In this document: one piece after another, positions 25,551 to 34,694 of the stretch
Layout of the letters: every line of letters starts with the position of its first letter
How positions within the stretch are numbered: position 1 is the first letter of the stretch
From: an uncultured Bryobacterales bacterium
Lineage (GTDB): Bacteria > Acidobacteriota > Terriglobia > Bryobacterales > UBA6623
Length of the DNA: 64,000 nt
Assembly: GCA_951813065.1 (NCBI GenBank)
Contig: CATOTH010000008.1
Coordinates: 124,001 to 188,000 of the forward strand
Reading direction: 5' to 3'
Translations under genes and position numbers: made by a program
The notes under the pieces: generated by a model
Database searches by the model: none
What the model was told of the DNA's origin: nothing
Seen by the model: only the letters and a program-made list of their open reading frames with translations

Positions 25551-26681
25551 CTATTTCCCTTTCCTCTTGCTGGGCTGCTCGAAGGAGGTCTCAAGCGTGC
25601 TACTCAAGGTTTGCACCATCGCCTGCGCGCTGGCGGCGTAAGGCCCTGCTGGCTCTAGATCCAGGTATTTCTGGTACGCCTCGACTGTGCCCGGCGCGGG
25701 AATCACCGATCCGTCGTCATTCATCGTTGCCGTTCCGACGAGCGCCGTAGCCAGTTGGTAGTACGCGTTGGCGAAGTCCGGTTTCGCCACGGTCGCTTTC
25801 TTGAAAGCGTCAATGGCGCCTTGCGTGTTGCCGGTATTGACCATCGTTGCTCCGAGATTGAAGTAGTATGTGCCGGCGTTCTCGGGCGACATCTCGGCGG
25901 CTTTCTCCAGTTCCGCCACCCCTTCGTCAAAGCGATTGAGACGAATCAAAAGCAGGCCGAGGTTGTTGGCGTAGGCCGGATCCGGCTCCAGCGTCATCGC
26001 TTGGCGGTAGGCCGAGATCGCCTCCTCGCTGACCGCATCCCGCTCGGCTCCAGTCTTGGCCCGCACCAAGCCAGAGAGCGCCTCCGCCATGTTTCCCCAG
26101 ACAACATGCTGCTCGGGATCGATTTCGGCAGCCTTCTTGAAGTGCTGCACCGCAATGGCGAAATCCTCCAGTCGCTTCGCTTCCATGCCTGCGTTGAAGG
26201 TCTCGTTCAACTCCTTGTTCTTGCTGATCTGCTGCTGGCGCTTCTTCAGATCTTCCTCGTATCTCTTGCGCTGCTGCTCGCTCATTCCTGCGAGCTGCTC
26301 CTTCGTCGGGCCGCCGGCACCCTGCGCGGCTTGCTGCTCGCGCTTGATCTCTCCTAGGTCGAAGTCGACCGCCTCCGGTTCACCTAGCTTGACCCTGTAG
26401 CTGTTGATCGTCTGGATCTCTTGGTCGTTGATCTCCAGTCGAAGGTTGTATTCGCCCATCGGCAGCCCAGCGTGGAAGTAGCTCCCTTTCTTGTTGGTCT
26501 TGACCTTGTAGTTGCCCCGCATGCCGATGCGTTCGATGTAGACCATGGCACCTTGGATACCCTGACCGCTCTCGTCAAGTACACGGCCGCGCACGGCGCC
26601 CGTCTGGGCTACGGCGGTCGATGCCAGGAGGGTGAAGACTAGCGCCGCGAGGGCGCCGATGCGAATCGATTTGCTTGGCAT
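25551..26681 (-). CDS. Secreted TPR protein with carboxypeptidase-regulatory domain
   Basis: About 376 residues. ATG 26681 has AAAGGAT upstream and starts a Sec signal (IGALAALVFTLLASTAVAQ). Residues about 25-105 form a carboxypeptidase-regulatory beta module (GAVRGRVLDESGQGIQGAMV, GLPMGEYNLRLEINDQE). A charged coiled-coil-like linker follows (QRKRYEEDLKKRQQQISKNK), then at least four TPR units with motifs such as HFKKAAEIDPEQHVVWGNMA, AYRQAMTLEPDPAYANNLGL and AIDAFKKATVAKPDFANAYY. Architecture of this type is common in Acidobacteriota and suggests a periplasmic scaffold. No enzyme activity is expected. Confidence 0.82.
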   Translation of the reverse strand: MPSKSIRIGALAALVFTLLASTAVAQTGAVRGRVLDESGQGIQGAMVYIERIGMRGNYKVKTNKKGSYFHAGLPMGEYNLRLEINDQEIQTINSYRVKLGEPEAVDFDLGEIKREQQAAQGAGGPTKEQLAGMSEQQRKRYEEDLKKRQQQISKNKELNETFNAGMEAKRLEDFAIAVQHFKKAAEIDPEQHVVWGNMAEALSGLVRAKTGAERDAVSEEAISAYRQAMTLEPDPAYANNLGLLLIRLNRFDEGVAELEKAAEMSPENAGTYYFNLGATMVNTGNTQGAIDAFKKATVAKPDFANAYYQLATALVGTATMNDDGSVIPAPGTVEAYQKYLDLEPAGPYAASAQAMVQTLSSTLETSFEQPSKRKGK

Positions 26682-26838
26682 GGCTATCGGATCCTTTCGA
26701 GCAAGATGCACACTGCAATGTAGACTTAGACTAACGCACGAACCTTGACTGCCGCAAGTTTCGCGCGCTGGTCAACAGGGGCTGTTGGCTGTTGCTCAGA
26801 CGCATGGCCAATACACTTCCTGCGTCTATTGAGACGCA

Positions 26839-28308
26839 ATGAAAGAGGAGGAAAGTTACTCCTTCGGCGCTGCTGAGCCGACAGAATTGAGCCCCGAGGA
26901 GTTTCGCCGGGCGGGGCATGATCTAGTTGACTGGATCTCGAGCTATCTGGCCCATCCGGAGCGGTACCGCGTCCTGTCGCAGGTCCGGCCCGGAGAACTG
27001 CTCGACACCCTGGCTCCCGACCCGCCGGAACGGCCGTCCCCGCAAGCCGAAATCCTGGCTGACTTCGAGCACGACGTCCTGCCTCGGGCGGTGCACTGGA
27101 ACCACCCCGGATTCATGGCGTACTTCGCCGCAGGCGGTTCCAGTCCGGGCATCTTGGGCGAGACGCTCGCCGCGGCCCTGAACAATGTCGGGCTGCTGTG
27201 GCGCTCGTCGCCGGCCTTGGCGGAACTCGAAGAGTGCACGTTGCGATGGCTCGGCCGCCTGCTGGGGCTGCCCGGCCACTGGTTCGGGTTAATCCACGAC
27301 ACGGCTTCGACAGCGACCCTTCACGCGGTGATTGCCGGCCGGCAGTCGGCATTGGAGAGGGCCGGGCGTTCAGGCTCGGAGCTCGATCTGAATCGCATTG
27401 TGATCTACACCTCAGCACAGGCGCATTCCTCCGTCGAGAGGGCCATGGCCGCGCTGGGACGCGGCTTCGAGGCATGTCGCAAGATCCCGTGCGATGACAG
27501 GTTTGCGATGCGGCCGGAGGCCTTGCGGCAATCGATCGCGGCGGACTTGCGCGACGGCTTTCAGCCCATCGCCGTGGTTGCGACTGTCGGCACGACAGCC
27601 TCCGCCGGAGTCGACCCGGTTGGCACTGTCGCCGAGATCGCGGCCGAGCATTCGCTCTGGTTGCATGTCGATGCCGCATATGCGGGTCCTGCGGCCATGC
27701 TTCCGGAAATGCGCGAGCATTTTGCCGGTTGCGAGCGGGCCGATTCGTTTGTTGTCAACCCGCACAAATGGCTGTTTGTTCCGATGGATTGCTCGGTCAT
27801 GTACACGTCGCGCCCGGAGTCGTTCAGACGGGCCCTGTCGCTTGTGCCGGAATACCTTCGCAGCGGCGACCATCCTCGTGCGGTGAATTACATGGAGTAC
27901 TCGATTCCGCTGGGACGGCGTTTCCGAGCGCTCAAGCTGTGGTACGTCTTGCGATCGTTCGGGTCGGAACGCATCGCCGCCACCTTGCGCGAGCATGTCC
28001 GCCTGGCCAGGCTGATCGCCGAATGGGTCGATGCGGCACCGGACTTCGAGCGTATGGCGCCCACCCACTTCTCGCTGGTCTGCCTGAGAGTCGTTCCGCC
28101 AAACGTAACGGATGCCGAAATCGACCGGGCCAACGAGAAACTGCTCGGCGCTGTCAACGACACCGGGGAGTTCTTCCTCTCGCACGCGAGGCTAGCGGAC
28201 CGATATGTGATCCGGGTCGCGATCGGGAACATCCGGACGACCGAGGCGCACGTGCGGAGGCTCTGGGAGTTGTTACAGCGTTGCGCGAGGTCTGCACTCG
28301 CGCCCTAG
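26839..28308 (+). CDS. PLP-dependent aromatic-L-amino-acid decarboxylase family (group II)
   Basis: A 489-residue enzyme. Visible landmarks: FMAYFAAGGSSPGILGETLA in the N-terminal part, the HVDAAYAGPAAMLPEMR strand with the Asp that pairs with the pyridine nitrogen, and NPHKWLFVPMDCS with the Schiff-base lysine. The C-terminal SIPLGRRFRALKLWYVLRSF is also diagnostic of aromatic amino acid decarboxylases (tyrosine, DOPA, tryptophan or phenylalanine). It would produce an arylamine and CO2 in the cytoplasm. No transporter or amine oxidase is adjacent, so the pathway is open. It stands alone, with 115 bases before the next gene. Confidence 0.9.
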   Translation: MKEEESYSFGAAEPTELSPEEFRRAGHDLVDWISSYLAHPERYRVLSQVRPGELLDTLAPDPPERPSPQAEILADFEHDVLPRAVHWNHPGFMAYFAAGGSSPGILGETLAAALNNVGLLWRSSPALAELEECTLRWLGRLLGLPGHWFGLIHDTASTATLHAVIAGRQSALERAGRSGSELDLNRIVIYTSAQAHSSVERAMAALGRGFEACRKIPCDDRFAMRPEALRQSIAADLRDGFQPIAVVATVGTTASAGVDPVGTVAEIAAEHSLWLHVDAAYAGPAAMLPEMREHFAGCERADSFVVNPHKWLFVPMDCSVMYTSRPESFRRALSLVPEYLRSGDHPRAVNYMEYSIPLGRRFRALKLWYVLRSFGSERIAATLREHVRLARLIAEWVDAAPDFERMAPTHFSLVCLRVVPPNVTDAEIDRANEKLLGAVNDTGEFFLSHARLADRYVIRVAIGNIRTTEAHVRRLWELLQRCARSALAP

Positions 28309-28423
28309 TCGGATCGGCGGAAATGGCTGTCCCCCGACGCCCCCCAGCCGGTTGGGCGGGGCCCTAAACAGCTCTGGAACTGACCGCCGGAGCGGTTGGA
28401 GTACAATTCTTGCGGATACCCGG

Positions 28424-31400
28424 ATGCACGAACGAACGGCTCACCTCGCGTTCCTTATGGCATTGGCTGTGCTCGTTGCGCCTCCGGCCCCGGGTTCCGT
28501 CAAGGAAGCCGAAGACCTTGAACGTGAAGGCGATCCGTTCGGAGCGCGCCAGGTCTTGGATCGGCTTGCGGAATCCGCTTCTGCCGATCGGGAGGCGTTG
28601 CTTGCTCGCGCAGAGTTCCTTGACCGTTACGGCGATTCTCGCGCAGTGCCGGCGTATGTCGCTGCATTGGACGCTGTCGGTGACGACGACCAGATCGCAG
28701 CCGCCGAGCTTCGTCGGCACATTGTCCTGGCCGCTCTCGTTCACGGAGACGACGACACAGCGCGCTCTGTGCTGGAATCCATACGGGCTGCGGGTGGCAG
28801 CGGTTGGGCGGGCGGCGCCTCGATTCTCGATCCACCCGCATCCGCGGCGGCTGAGTCGATTGCCGTTCCAGGCACGCTGACTTCTTTCCGGCGGATGGCA
28901 GCGCTTTCGACCGGCCTGGCCTTGGAGGAAATTCTCCCGTCATTGGGCCGGACGATCTTCACAGGCGGGTACCATGCGGCGCGCGGCAGCGGCACGTTGG
29001 AGCCGACCGAGTACCTCAAGCTCCTCATGCAGTACCTGACGCAGGCGCGCGAACTTGAGGTCTTTGCCGGATCCGACAATGCGATTGACGTCCCGGAGTG
29101 CGAATCGGCCGAAACGGCGGAACTGCTCAGAATCATTGGCTACCGCTTGCGGGGCGAGTGCGGACCTGCGGCCGTGCTTGAGACGGTCAATCCGTCCCGC
29201 GCCTTTTTGGCGATCGACTCCGCGTTCCCGTTGGCGGAACTCGAGTTGGCGTATCGGCGCGGGGAGTCGTTCCAGGCGCCGTTCGGCCCCACAACGCTCC
29301 CGGTGCTGTTCGACCGGGCCTACTGGAGGGGAGCCGCGCGCCGGGACCGGGAGGACTTCCTTGACATGTTCATCGAAGACCCGGGCTTGGCCAGGCTCTA
29401 TGTCGCGATGTACAACCTCCACCAGCCAACTGCCCAGGCCCTCAGAGCGGCGGTGCCTGTGCAAAGGCTGAAGGACTACGCGCCAGTGATCGATTTCTTC
29501 GGGGCGATGTTCGAGGTCCGCGACGGCGTTGCGATCGTGCCGGGCGGTGATCGCTCCCGGTCGGTTTGGGAGAAGCTGACCGGAGCCAGGGTCGCGCGCG
29601 GAGGCGAGTTCTTCCAGGCGTTGGTCGAGGCGGACGACGGCTGGATGGCGGCGTACTATGACGCTTTGGCGCGCATCCAAGACGACCTTGCGCGGGCCTA
29701 TTTCCTCAATCCGGCGCGCATCGAGCGCTTCTACCGCGCTGTGAGGGGTAGGGTTACCAGCCCTGGGCCAGCCCGCCCGATATTCCGCGCCAGCGCCGAT
29801 TTGCTGTTGCTCTCCACCCGCGTGGATTTCTCACCGGATGGCCAGCCCAAGATACCTGGAGGCATCGAGCCGTGGAGGGAATTGTTTGTCAAGCACCCGC
29901 ACGGCAAGTATGACGGGAAGCTGACGGCGTCGGCAGCAGGCTGGAGAGACCCCGACGACGTTATCGAGGCGATGTTCGCTCTCTCGAGGAAGGCGATCGA
30001 GAACGAGCCCTTGCGGATGTTCCTGACCATTTCGGACCTGGACCGGAACCGCACGCGGCCGCTGTCGGCGGCCACGGTCGGGAGATTGATCCGCTCTTTT
30101 CCCAAGCATGGGGAGCAATTCACTCTCTACAACGATTCCCCCGACCTGAACGAGGACACCATCGCTGCCCATCTGGATGCCATGGCAGACCTGGACAAGA
30201 TTGGCAATCTTCAGCGGCGAGCGGACTCGATCGGCATGCTGCAGGCGCAACTCTCAATCTGGCAGGTTCTGCGTCGCAACGGATCGATCCCGGACTCGAA
30301 AGCTGATTCGTCCATGCGGGCGCTGCTTGCGCTTTCGCAAGCCACCAATGACCGGCAGGACGTCTTCGAACTGGGACGGGACGGCGTGCTCGCGTTGCTA
30401 GAGGCATCCGGAGCCGATCCGGAAACTCCGCAACAGGCACTGCTCGGGCTACTCGTCGGAGAGGCTGGGCCCGGCGAGGAAGAGACGCGGGAGGGAATTC
30501 TGGGGGGCATCAACCAGTTGCTGGCGCTCCAGCGCCTCGTGCCGCTGAAGACGCTCTTCGATCTCGCGGATCACCTCGAGCGGGTATCCCGTGGTGAGGC
30601 GTTCAATGTGGCGATGGCGAACCGCCTGTCCGCGAACATCTCGGACATCCGGCTCCCGAGATCTCTGCTGTCGGTCGAAGAGTCGAACGCCATGGCTCAA
30701 GGCCGGATTGTCGAGCGCCACATCCAGCGGCAGCGATCGTTGAACCTGAGGCGCGCGGTGGATCGCGCGCAGGGCAATCCTGGTCGGTTGCTCGCCATCC
30801 GCGGGGAACTGGCACCAATCTTGCGGGACTCGCTGGTCGGGATCGTGTACGCGATACACGCGCCTCCCGGTGCCGAGTTGATTCGGGCGAATCCACTCTT
30901 CGTGCGCAGCCACGACTTTCTGGGCCCGGAGAACCGATTCAGCTGGGCAAGGACGCGAATGCAGTCTACCGGCTGGCCCAGCAGTGGTGGCGGCCGGCTA
31001 ATTGGCTCGCTCATGTCGTTGCCGTATGAACTGGCCTCGGCCGAACAGAACTTTATGATCCCGTCGGAACGCCAAGCCCTGATCTGGCAGGATCTGGCTC
31101 CCCAGATGCTGTTGGGCGCAACCTTGCCGCGTTGGTGGGGTGTCCAGCCCTCCGACTTGCACTATGTGGGACTGCACGTGCGGATGGCGCGTTCGGTGTT
31201 GGCTGAGTCCGCCCTGGATCCTGGCTTGGCCGTGGCCGTGCAGCCGCTCTTGAGGCGTCGGGTTGAGCCGTCTCGGGTCTGGAAGATCACTGACGCGTTT
31301 CGTCGCGGAATGGTGCGCCAAGGTCTCTCGATCCTCACGCCGGCGGAACTCTTTGACCTTGCCCATCGATTGCGCGAGCACCATGGGAGCCGTTTGGCGG

Positions 31401-31831
31401 AGATCGCTGAACCGTACATTTCCGGCATCTCGGATCTCGTGGCGCGCGACGCGGACCGCTTCAGCGAGGCTCACATCGGTCGCCGGTTCGGGATGCCGCA
31501 TCCCCGCTTGGCGCATTCGTACAAGCTCGAGATCCTGAACTTGCCATTGTTTCCCACGTTGATGGGCTACTCGAGTCGAATTCTCGCGGAGAGCTGGGAG
31601 TCGAACAATCTGTTTTGGGCCGAACTCTCTGACGAGCTTCACATCCAGCCCGCCCGGCTGAATGCCTTGGTGCCGCAATGGACGCAGAGGACGCTTGAGA
31701 GAATCTTTGCAACCCACCTCGACGATTGGCCCGCGCTGTGGCGGTCGCTACGCGTGATCGCTGACCAGGTGCGCGAGGAGGCCGACTTGCGCGGTGGCAG
31801 CGAAGTTGCCCAATCCGGAGCTGGCAATTGA
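28424..31831 (+). CDS. Large (1135-aa) secreted protein of unknown function
   Basis: Start at 28424 gives a Sec signal peptide (LAFLMALAVLVAPPAPGSV). The rest is long, soluble and mostly helical by composition, with TPR-like pieces near the N-terminus (AEDLEREGDPFGARQVLDRL) and few cysteines. A recurrent pattern of Arg/Leu-rich amphipathic helices continues throughout, but I recognise no enzyme motif. Similar very long hypothetical proteins occur in other Acidobacteriota as far as I recall. The stop is 16 bases before the VWFA gene, so the two are almost certainly cotranscribed and may form an extracytoplasmic complex. The region around residues 200-330 (LLRIIGYRLRGECGPAAVLE, FLAIDSAFPLAELELAYRRG) looks best conserved. 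Confidence 0.75.
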   Translation: MHERTAHLAFLMALAVLVAPPAPGSVKEAEDLEREGDPFGARQVLDRLAESASADREALLARAEFLDRYGDSRAVPAYVAALDAVGDDDQIAAAELRRHIVLAALVHGDDDTARSVLESIRAAGGSGWAGGASILDPPASAAAESIAVPGTLTSFRRMAALSTGLALEEILPSLGRTIFTGGYHAARGSGTLEPTEYLKLLMQYLTQARELEVFAGSDNAIDVPECESAETAELLRIIGYRLRGECGPAAVLETVNPSRAFLAIDSAFPLAELELAYRRGESFQAPFGPTTLPVLFDRAYWRGAARRDREDFLDMFIEDPGLARLYVAMYNLHQPTAQALRAAVPVQRLKDYAPVIDFFGAMFEVRDGVAIVPGGDRSRSVWEKLTGARVARGGEFFQALVEADDGWMAAYYDALARIQDDLARAYFLNPARIERFYRAVRGRVTSPGPARPIFRASADLLLLSTRVDFSPDGQPKIPGGIEPWRELFVKHPHGKYDGKLTASAAGWRDPDDVIEAMFALSRKAIENEPLRMFLTISDLDRNRTRPLSAATVGRLIRSFPKHGEQFTLYNDSPDLNEDTIAAHLDAMADLDKIGNLQRRADSIGMLQAQLSIWQVLRRNGSIPDSKADSSMRALLALSQATNDRQDVFELGRDGVLALLEASGADPETPQQALLGLLVGEAGPGEEETREGILGGINQLLALQRLVPLKTLFDLADHLERVSRGEAFNVAMANRLSANISDIRLPRSLLSVEESNAMAQGRIVERHIQRQRSLNLRRAVDRAQGNPGRLLAIRGELAPILRDSLVGIVYAIHAPPGAELIRANPLFVRSHDFLGPENRFSWARTRMQSTGWPSSGGGRLIGSLMSLPYELASAEQNFMIPSERQALIWQDLAPQMLLGATLPRWWGVQPSDLHYVGLHVRMARSVLAESALDPGLAVAVQPLLRRRVEPSRVWKITDAFRRGMVRQGLSILTPAELFDLAHRLREHHGSRLAEIAEPYISGISDLVARDADRFSEAHIGRRFGMPHPRLAHSYKLEILNLPLFPTLMGYSSRILAESWESNNLFWAELSDELHIQPARLNALVPQWTQRTLERIFATHLDDWPALWRSLRVIADQVREEADLRGGSEVAQSGAGN

Positions 31832-31847
31832 ATGGGAAATCCCGCCA

Positions 31848-32918
31848 ATGAGCGATGCTAGAACGAGAAGGAGAATACTGCCGGTGGAACCCAGGCTTGC
31901 AAGGCGGGTACTCCCGTCGCCGCGACTTGTGACGGCTGCCCTCGCGCTCAGCTTCGCGGCCATCCCGTCAGCAGGACAGCCTCAGACCATTCCGGATGAG
32001 CCGGCTGCCTTGTTCGAGGTCGAAGTCGATCTTGTCATGCTCAACATCGCGGTGACAGACCAGCGCGGTCGTTACATCCGCGGATTGAGACCCGAGGATT
32101 TCCGAATCACCGAGGACGGCATCCAGCAGTCGATCGCCTCCTTTGGCGAGGGCAGCGAGGCACCCCGCCGGCTGGCACAGACGGAAGTCCGAGCCGTAGG
32201 GGTGAAACCGGACGAGGCTCCGGAACTCGCGCTCTCGGCGGATATCAGGGACCAACTCGTCGGTACGAATGTCTTCGTCTTGTTCGATACAAGCAATTTC
32301 ATGTACCGCAGCTTGGTCTACGCCGAGGATGCCATCGCGGACTTCATCCGCGGCCTTGATCAAGCCGACTCGGTGGCCGTGTATTCATTCAGCCGCAACC
32401 TCACGCGGCAGGCATCCCTTTCTGGGGAGCACGACGGCGCCCTGCGCGGCTTGAGGCGGTCGGTGGCAGGTGATGAGACGGCCCTGTACAACTGCCTCCT
32501 GCTGACCTTGCGAGACGCCGCCAAGGTGTCCGGCCGCAAGGTGATCATCGTCTTCTCGAATGGCCCGGACAACGCCAGCGCCGTCTCCCCGGACGACGTG
32601 GGCGCGATCGCCGAGGACGAGGGTGTGCCGATCTATGTCATTAGCACGAGGGAGCTCAACCGCGATCGGATCTCGAGCAACGCGTTCCGTCGCATCACCG
32701 CGCGGACTGGAGGCAAGGCGTATTTCGCCAAGACCTGGCAGCGGCAATCGGAGGCGTTCGTTGAGATTCGCGAGGAACTCGCTAGCTCTTACACGGTCAC
32801 GTATTACCCCCAGGTCAACCCCAATCGCGGTTGGCGAAATATCCAAGTCGAACTGACGGGGGCCGACCAGCAGCGGTATCGGGTCCGAACGCGGGCCGGG
32901 TACCGGCCGAAGCTGTAG
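31848..32918 (+). CDS. VWFA-related acidobacterial domain protein
   Basis: About 356 residues with an N-terminal signal (LVTAALALSFAAIPSAGQ). The lead-in VDLVMLNIAVTDQRGRYIRG followed by LRPEDFRITEDGIQQSI is the characteristic opening of the VWFA-related acidobacterial family (TIGR03436 type). The metal-site strand reads FVLFDTSNFM, a DxSxS-like variant; further VWA motifs are SVAVYSFS, GRKVIIVFSNG and a C-terminal beta tail ending in YRVRTRAGYRPKL. Such proteins are secreted and probably bind partners through the MIDAS site. Start at 31848 is chosen over the frame opening at 31794, which would overlap the upstream gene. Confidence 0.9.
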   Translation: MSDARTRRRILPVEPRLARRVLPSPRLVTAALALSFAAIPSAGQPQTIPDEPAALFEVEVDLVMLNIAVTDQRGRYIRGLRPEDFRITEDGIQQSIASFGEGSEAPRRLAQTEVRAVGVKPDEAPELALSADIRDQLVGTNVFVLFDTSNFMYRSLVYAEDAIADFIRGLDQADSVAVYSFSRNLTRQASLSGEHDGALRGLRRSVAGDETALYNCLLLTLRDAAKVSGRKVIIVFSNGPDNASAVSPDDVGAIAEDEGVPIYVISTRELNRDRISSNAFRRITARTGGKAYFAKTWQRQSEAFVEIREELASSYTVTYYPQVNPNRGWRNIQVELTGADQQRYRVRTRAGYRPKL

Positions 32919-32955
32919 GTCTCCCCGGCCGACTCTCGGGCCGAGGCGTGCGAGC

Positions 32956-34275
32956 ATGTCCCGACGTGTCATCGAGAAACTCCGCCAGGGTGGGCATCGA
33001 GCGTACTTCGTCGGCGGGTGCGTCCGCGACCAACTGTTAGAGCGGACTGTCAAGGATCGGGACATCGCCACCAGCGCGCACCCCGGTGAGGTTGCGGCCA
33101 TCTTCCCGGGTGCCCGCACGCAAGGTTCACGGTTCGGCGTGTGCGTCGTTCGCGACGGCGCTGAACTGGTCGAAGTCGCGACGTTTCGCAGCGATGGCGG
33201 CTATAGCGACGGCCGGCGGCCGGACAAGGTGACGTTTGCCTCGGACGCCCGCGTGGACGTCAGCCGCAGGGACTTCACGATTAACGGGATCCTGTACGAT
33301 CCCGCCAGCGGAGAGTATCTCGACTACGTGGGCGGCCGGGCAGACCTGCAGGCCAGGCTGGTGCGTGCCATCGGTGATCCCTTCCAGCGGTTCGCTGAAG
33401 ACCGACTTCGGATGTTGCGTGCGGTGCGGTTTGCCGCTGCGTTGGGGTTTGCTATCGAGCGGGGGACGATGGCCGCAATCACTGCGCAATCCGCAGAAAT
33501 CTCAACAGTCGCACCCGAGCGCATTCGAGAAGAGTTGGGCCGAATCCTGACGGAAGGGCGTGCCCGTCGTGGTTTCGAGTTACTGTCAGCCACCGGACTG
33601 CTGGGCGCGCTGCTTCCAGAGGTCGCGGCCCTGCGGGGAGTTGAGCAGCCGCCCGAGTTTCATCCGGAGGGCGATGTCTGGACTCACACGATGCTGATGC
33701 TGGGGGGCTTGCGATCGCCGTCCGAGCCGCTCTCGTGGGGCGTGCTGCTTCACGACATCGGAAAACCGGACACATTCCGGATGGCGGACCGGATCCGCTT
33801 CCACGGTCACGTCAACCGCGGTGTCGAGTTGGCTCAGGAGATTTGCGCCCGGCTGCGTTTCTCGAACGCGGACACGGCCAGGGTACTGGCGTTGGTCGGC
33901 AATCATATGAAGTTCATGGACCTGCGGCGAATGCGGCCGGGAAAGGTGCGGCGCTTCGTCGAGCAGGCGCATTTCGACGACCATCTCGAATTGCATCGCC
34001 TGGATTGCCTCGCCAGTCATGGAAAGCTCGACAATTACAGGTTTGCCCGTGACCGGGTGGTCGAGTTCTCGGCAGAGGATCCGGTGAGGCCGCTGCTCAC
34101 GGGCGACGACTTGAAGGCCGAGGGGTATAGGCCGGGCCCGGTCTTTGGGAAGATCCTCGCACTGGTCGAGGAACTCCACCTCGATGGCGAACTCGGAGAC
34201 CGGGCCAGTGCCTTGAAGCTTGTTCGAGAGCGCTTCCCGCTGTCCTCTGCTGATTCGCCCGGTGCGCGCGAGTAG
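32956..34275 (+). CDS. cca: CCA-adding enzyme / tRNA nucleotidyltransferase with HD domain
   Basis: A 439-residue class II nucleotidyltransferase. AYFVGGCVRDQLLERTVKDR contains the GG...DxD-type active site (KDRDIAT), and RRDFTINGILYDP is the family signature for nucleotide recognition. FQRFAEDRLRMLRAVRFAAA follows, and after it an HD domain with HTMLMLGG and LLHDIGKPDTF that may carry phosphohydrolase activity. Adds or repairs the CCA end of tRNAs. Both tRNA genes in this window already encode CCA, so its role here would be mainly repair. It starts 37 bases after the VWFA gene and may be cotranscribed with it. Confidence 0.92.
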   Translation: MSRRVIEKLRQGGHRAYFVGGCVRDQLLERTVKDRDIATSAHPGEVAAIFPGARTQGSRFGVCVVRDGAELVEVATFRSDGGYSDGRRPDKVTFASDARVDVSRRDFTINGILYDPASGEYLDYVGGRADLQARLVRAIGDPFQRFAEDRLRMLRAVRFAAALGFAIERGTMAAITAQSAEISTVAPERIREELGRILTEGRARRGFELLSATGLLGALLPEVAALRGVEQPPEFHPEGDVWTHTMLMLGGLRSPSEPLSWGVLLHDIGKPDTFRMADRIRFHGHVNRGVELAQEICARLRFSNADTARVLALVGNHMKFMDLRRMRPGKVRRFVEQAHFDDHLELHRLDCLASHGKLDNYRFARDRVVEFSAEDPVRPLLTGDDLKAEGYRPGPVFGKILALVEELHLDGELGDRASALKLVRERFPLSSADSPGARE

Positions 34276-34278
34276 ATC

Positions 34279-34659
34279 CTAGGATCGCTTTCGATTCTTC
34301 AAACAGTCGTCGATAGACCACGGTCCCGATCCGTTGGCCCACAGGAACAGGAACACGAAGCAATACAGCACGGCGAGCTCGCCGCGGTTGAGGAGCGGCA
34401 GGAAAGCTTCCATCGAAAAGTGCGCCATGAAATAGGCCGTTGCCATCATGCCGGAGCACACAAACGCCGTCCAACGCGTCTGGAAACCGACCAAGATCAA
34501 CAAACCGCCGACGATTTCGATTACTGCGGCGACCAAGGCCAGGGAATCGTCCCGCGGGCCCCTATCGCCCAATCCGAACAGCTTCTGGTATCCGTGCGGT
34601 ATGAAGAGGAATCCCGTCATGATCCGCAGCAGTGCGTGTGTTTTTCCCGGCCAGTTCAT
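34279..34659 (-). CDS. DoxX-family membrane protein
   Basis: A 126-residue protein with four hydrophobic segments: LLRIMTGFLFIPHGYQKLFG, SLALVAAVIEIVGGLLILVG, FVCSGMMATAYFMAHF and LAVLYCFVFLFLWANGSGPW. The HGYQKLFG and NGSGPWSID motifs are diagnostic of DoxX family members. Their function is often unknown; some accompany oxidoreductases. AAGGAG lies eight bases before the start. It converges with cca, three bases between stops, and is followed on the same strand by the isomerase gene at 34695, although that lies upstream of it in transcription. Confidence 0.88.
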   Translation of the reverse strand: MNWPGKTHALLRIMTGFLFIPHGYQKLFGLGDRGPRDDSLALVAAVIEIVGGLLILVGFQTRWTAFVCSGMMATAYFMAHFSMEAFLPLLNRGELAVLYCFVFLFLWANGSGPWSIDDCLKNRKRS

Positions 34660-34694
34660 TGGCGATACTCCTTATGGATAGTGGATCTGGCGGC

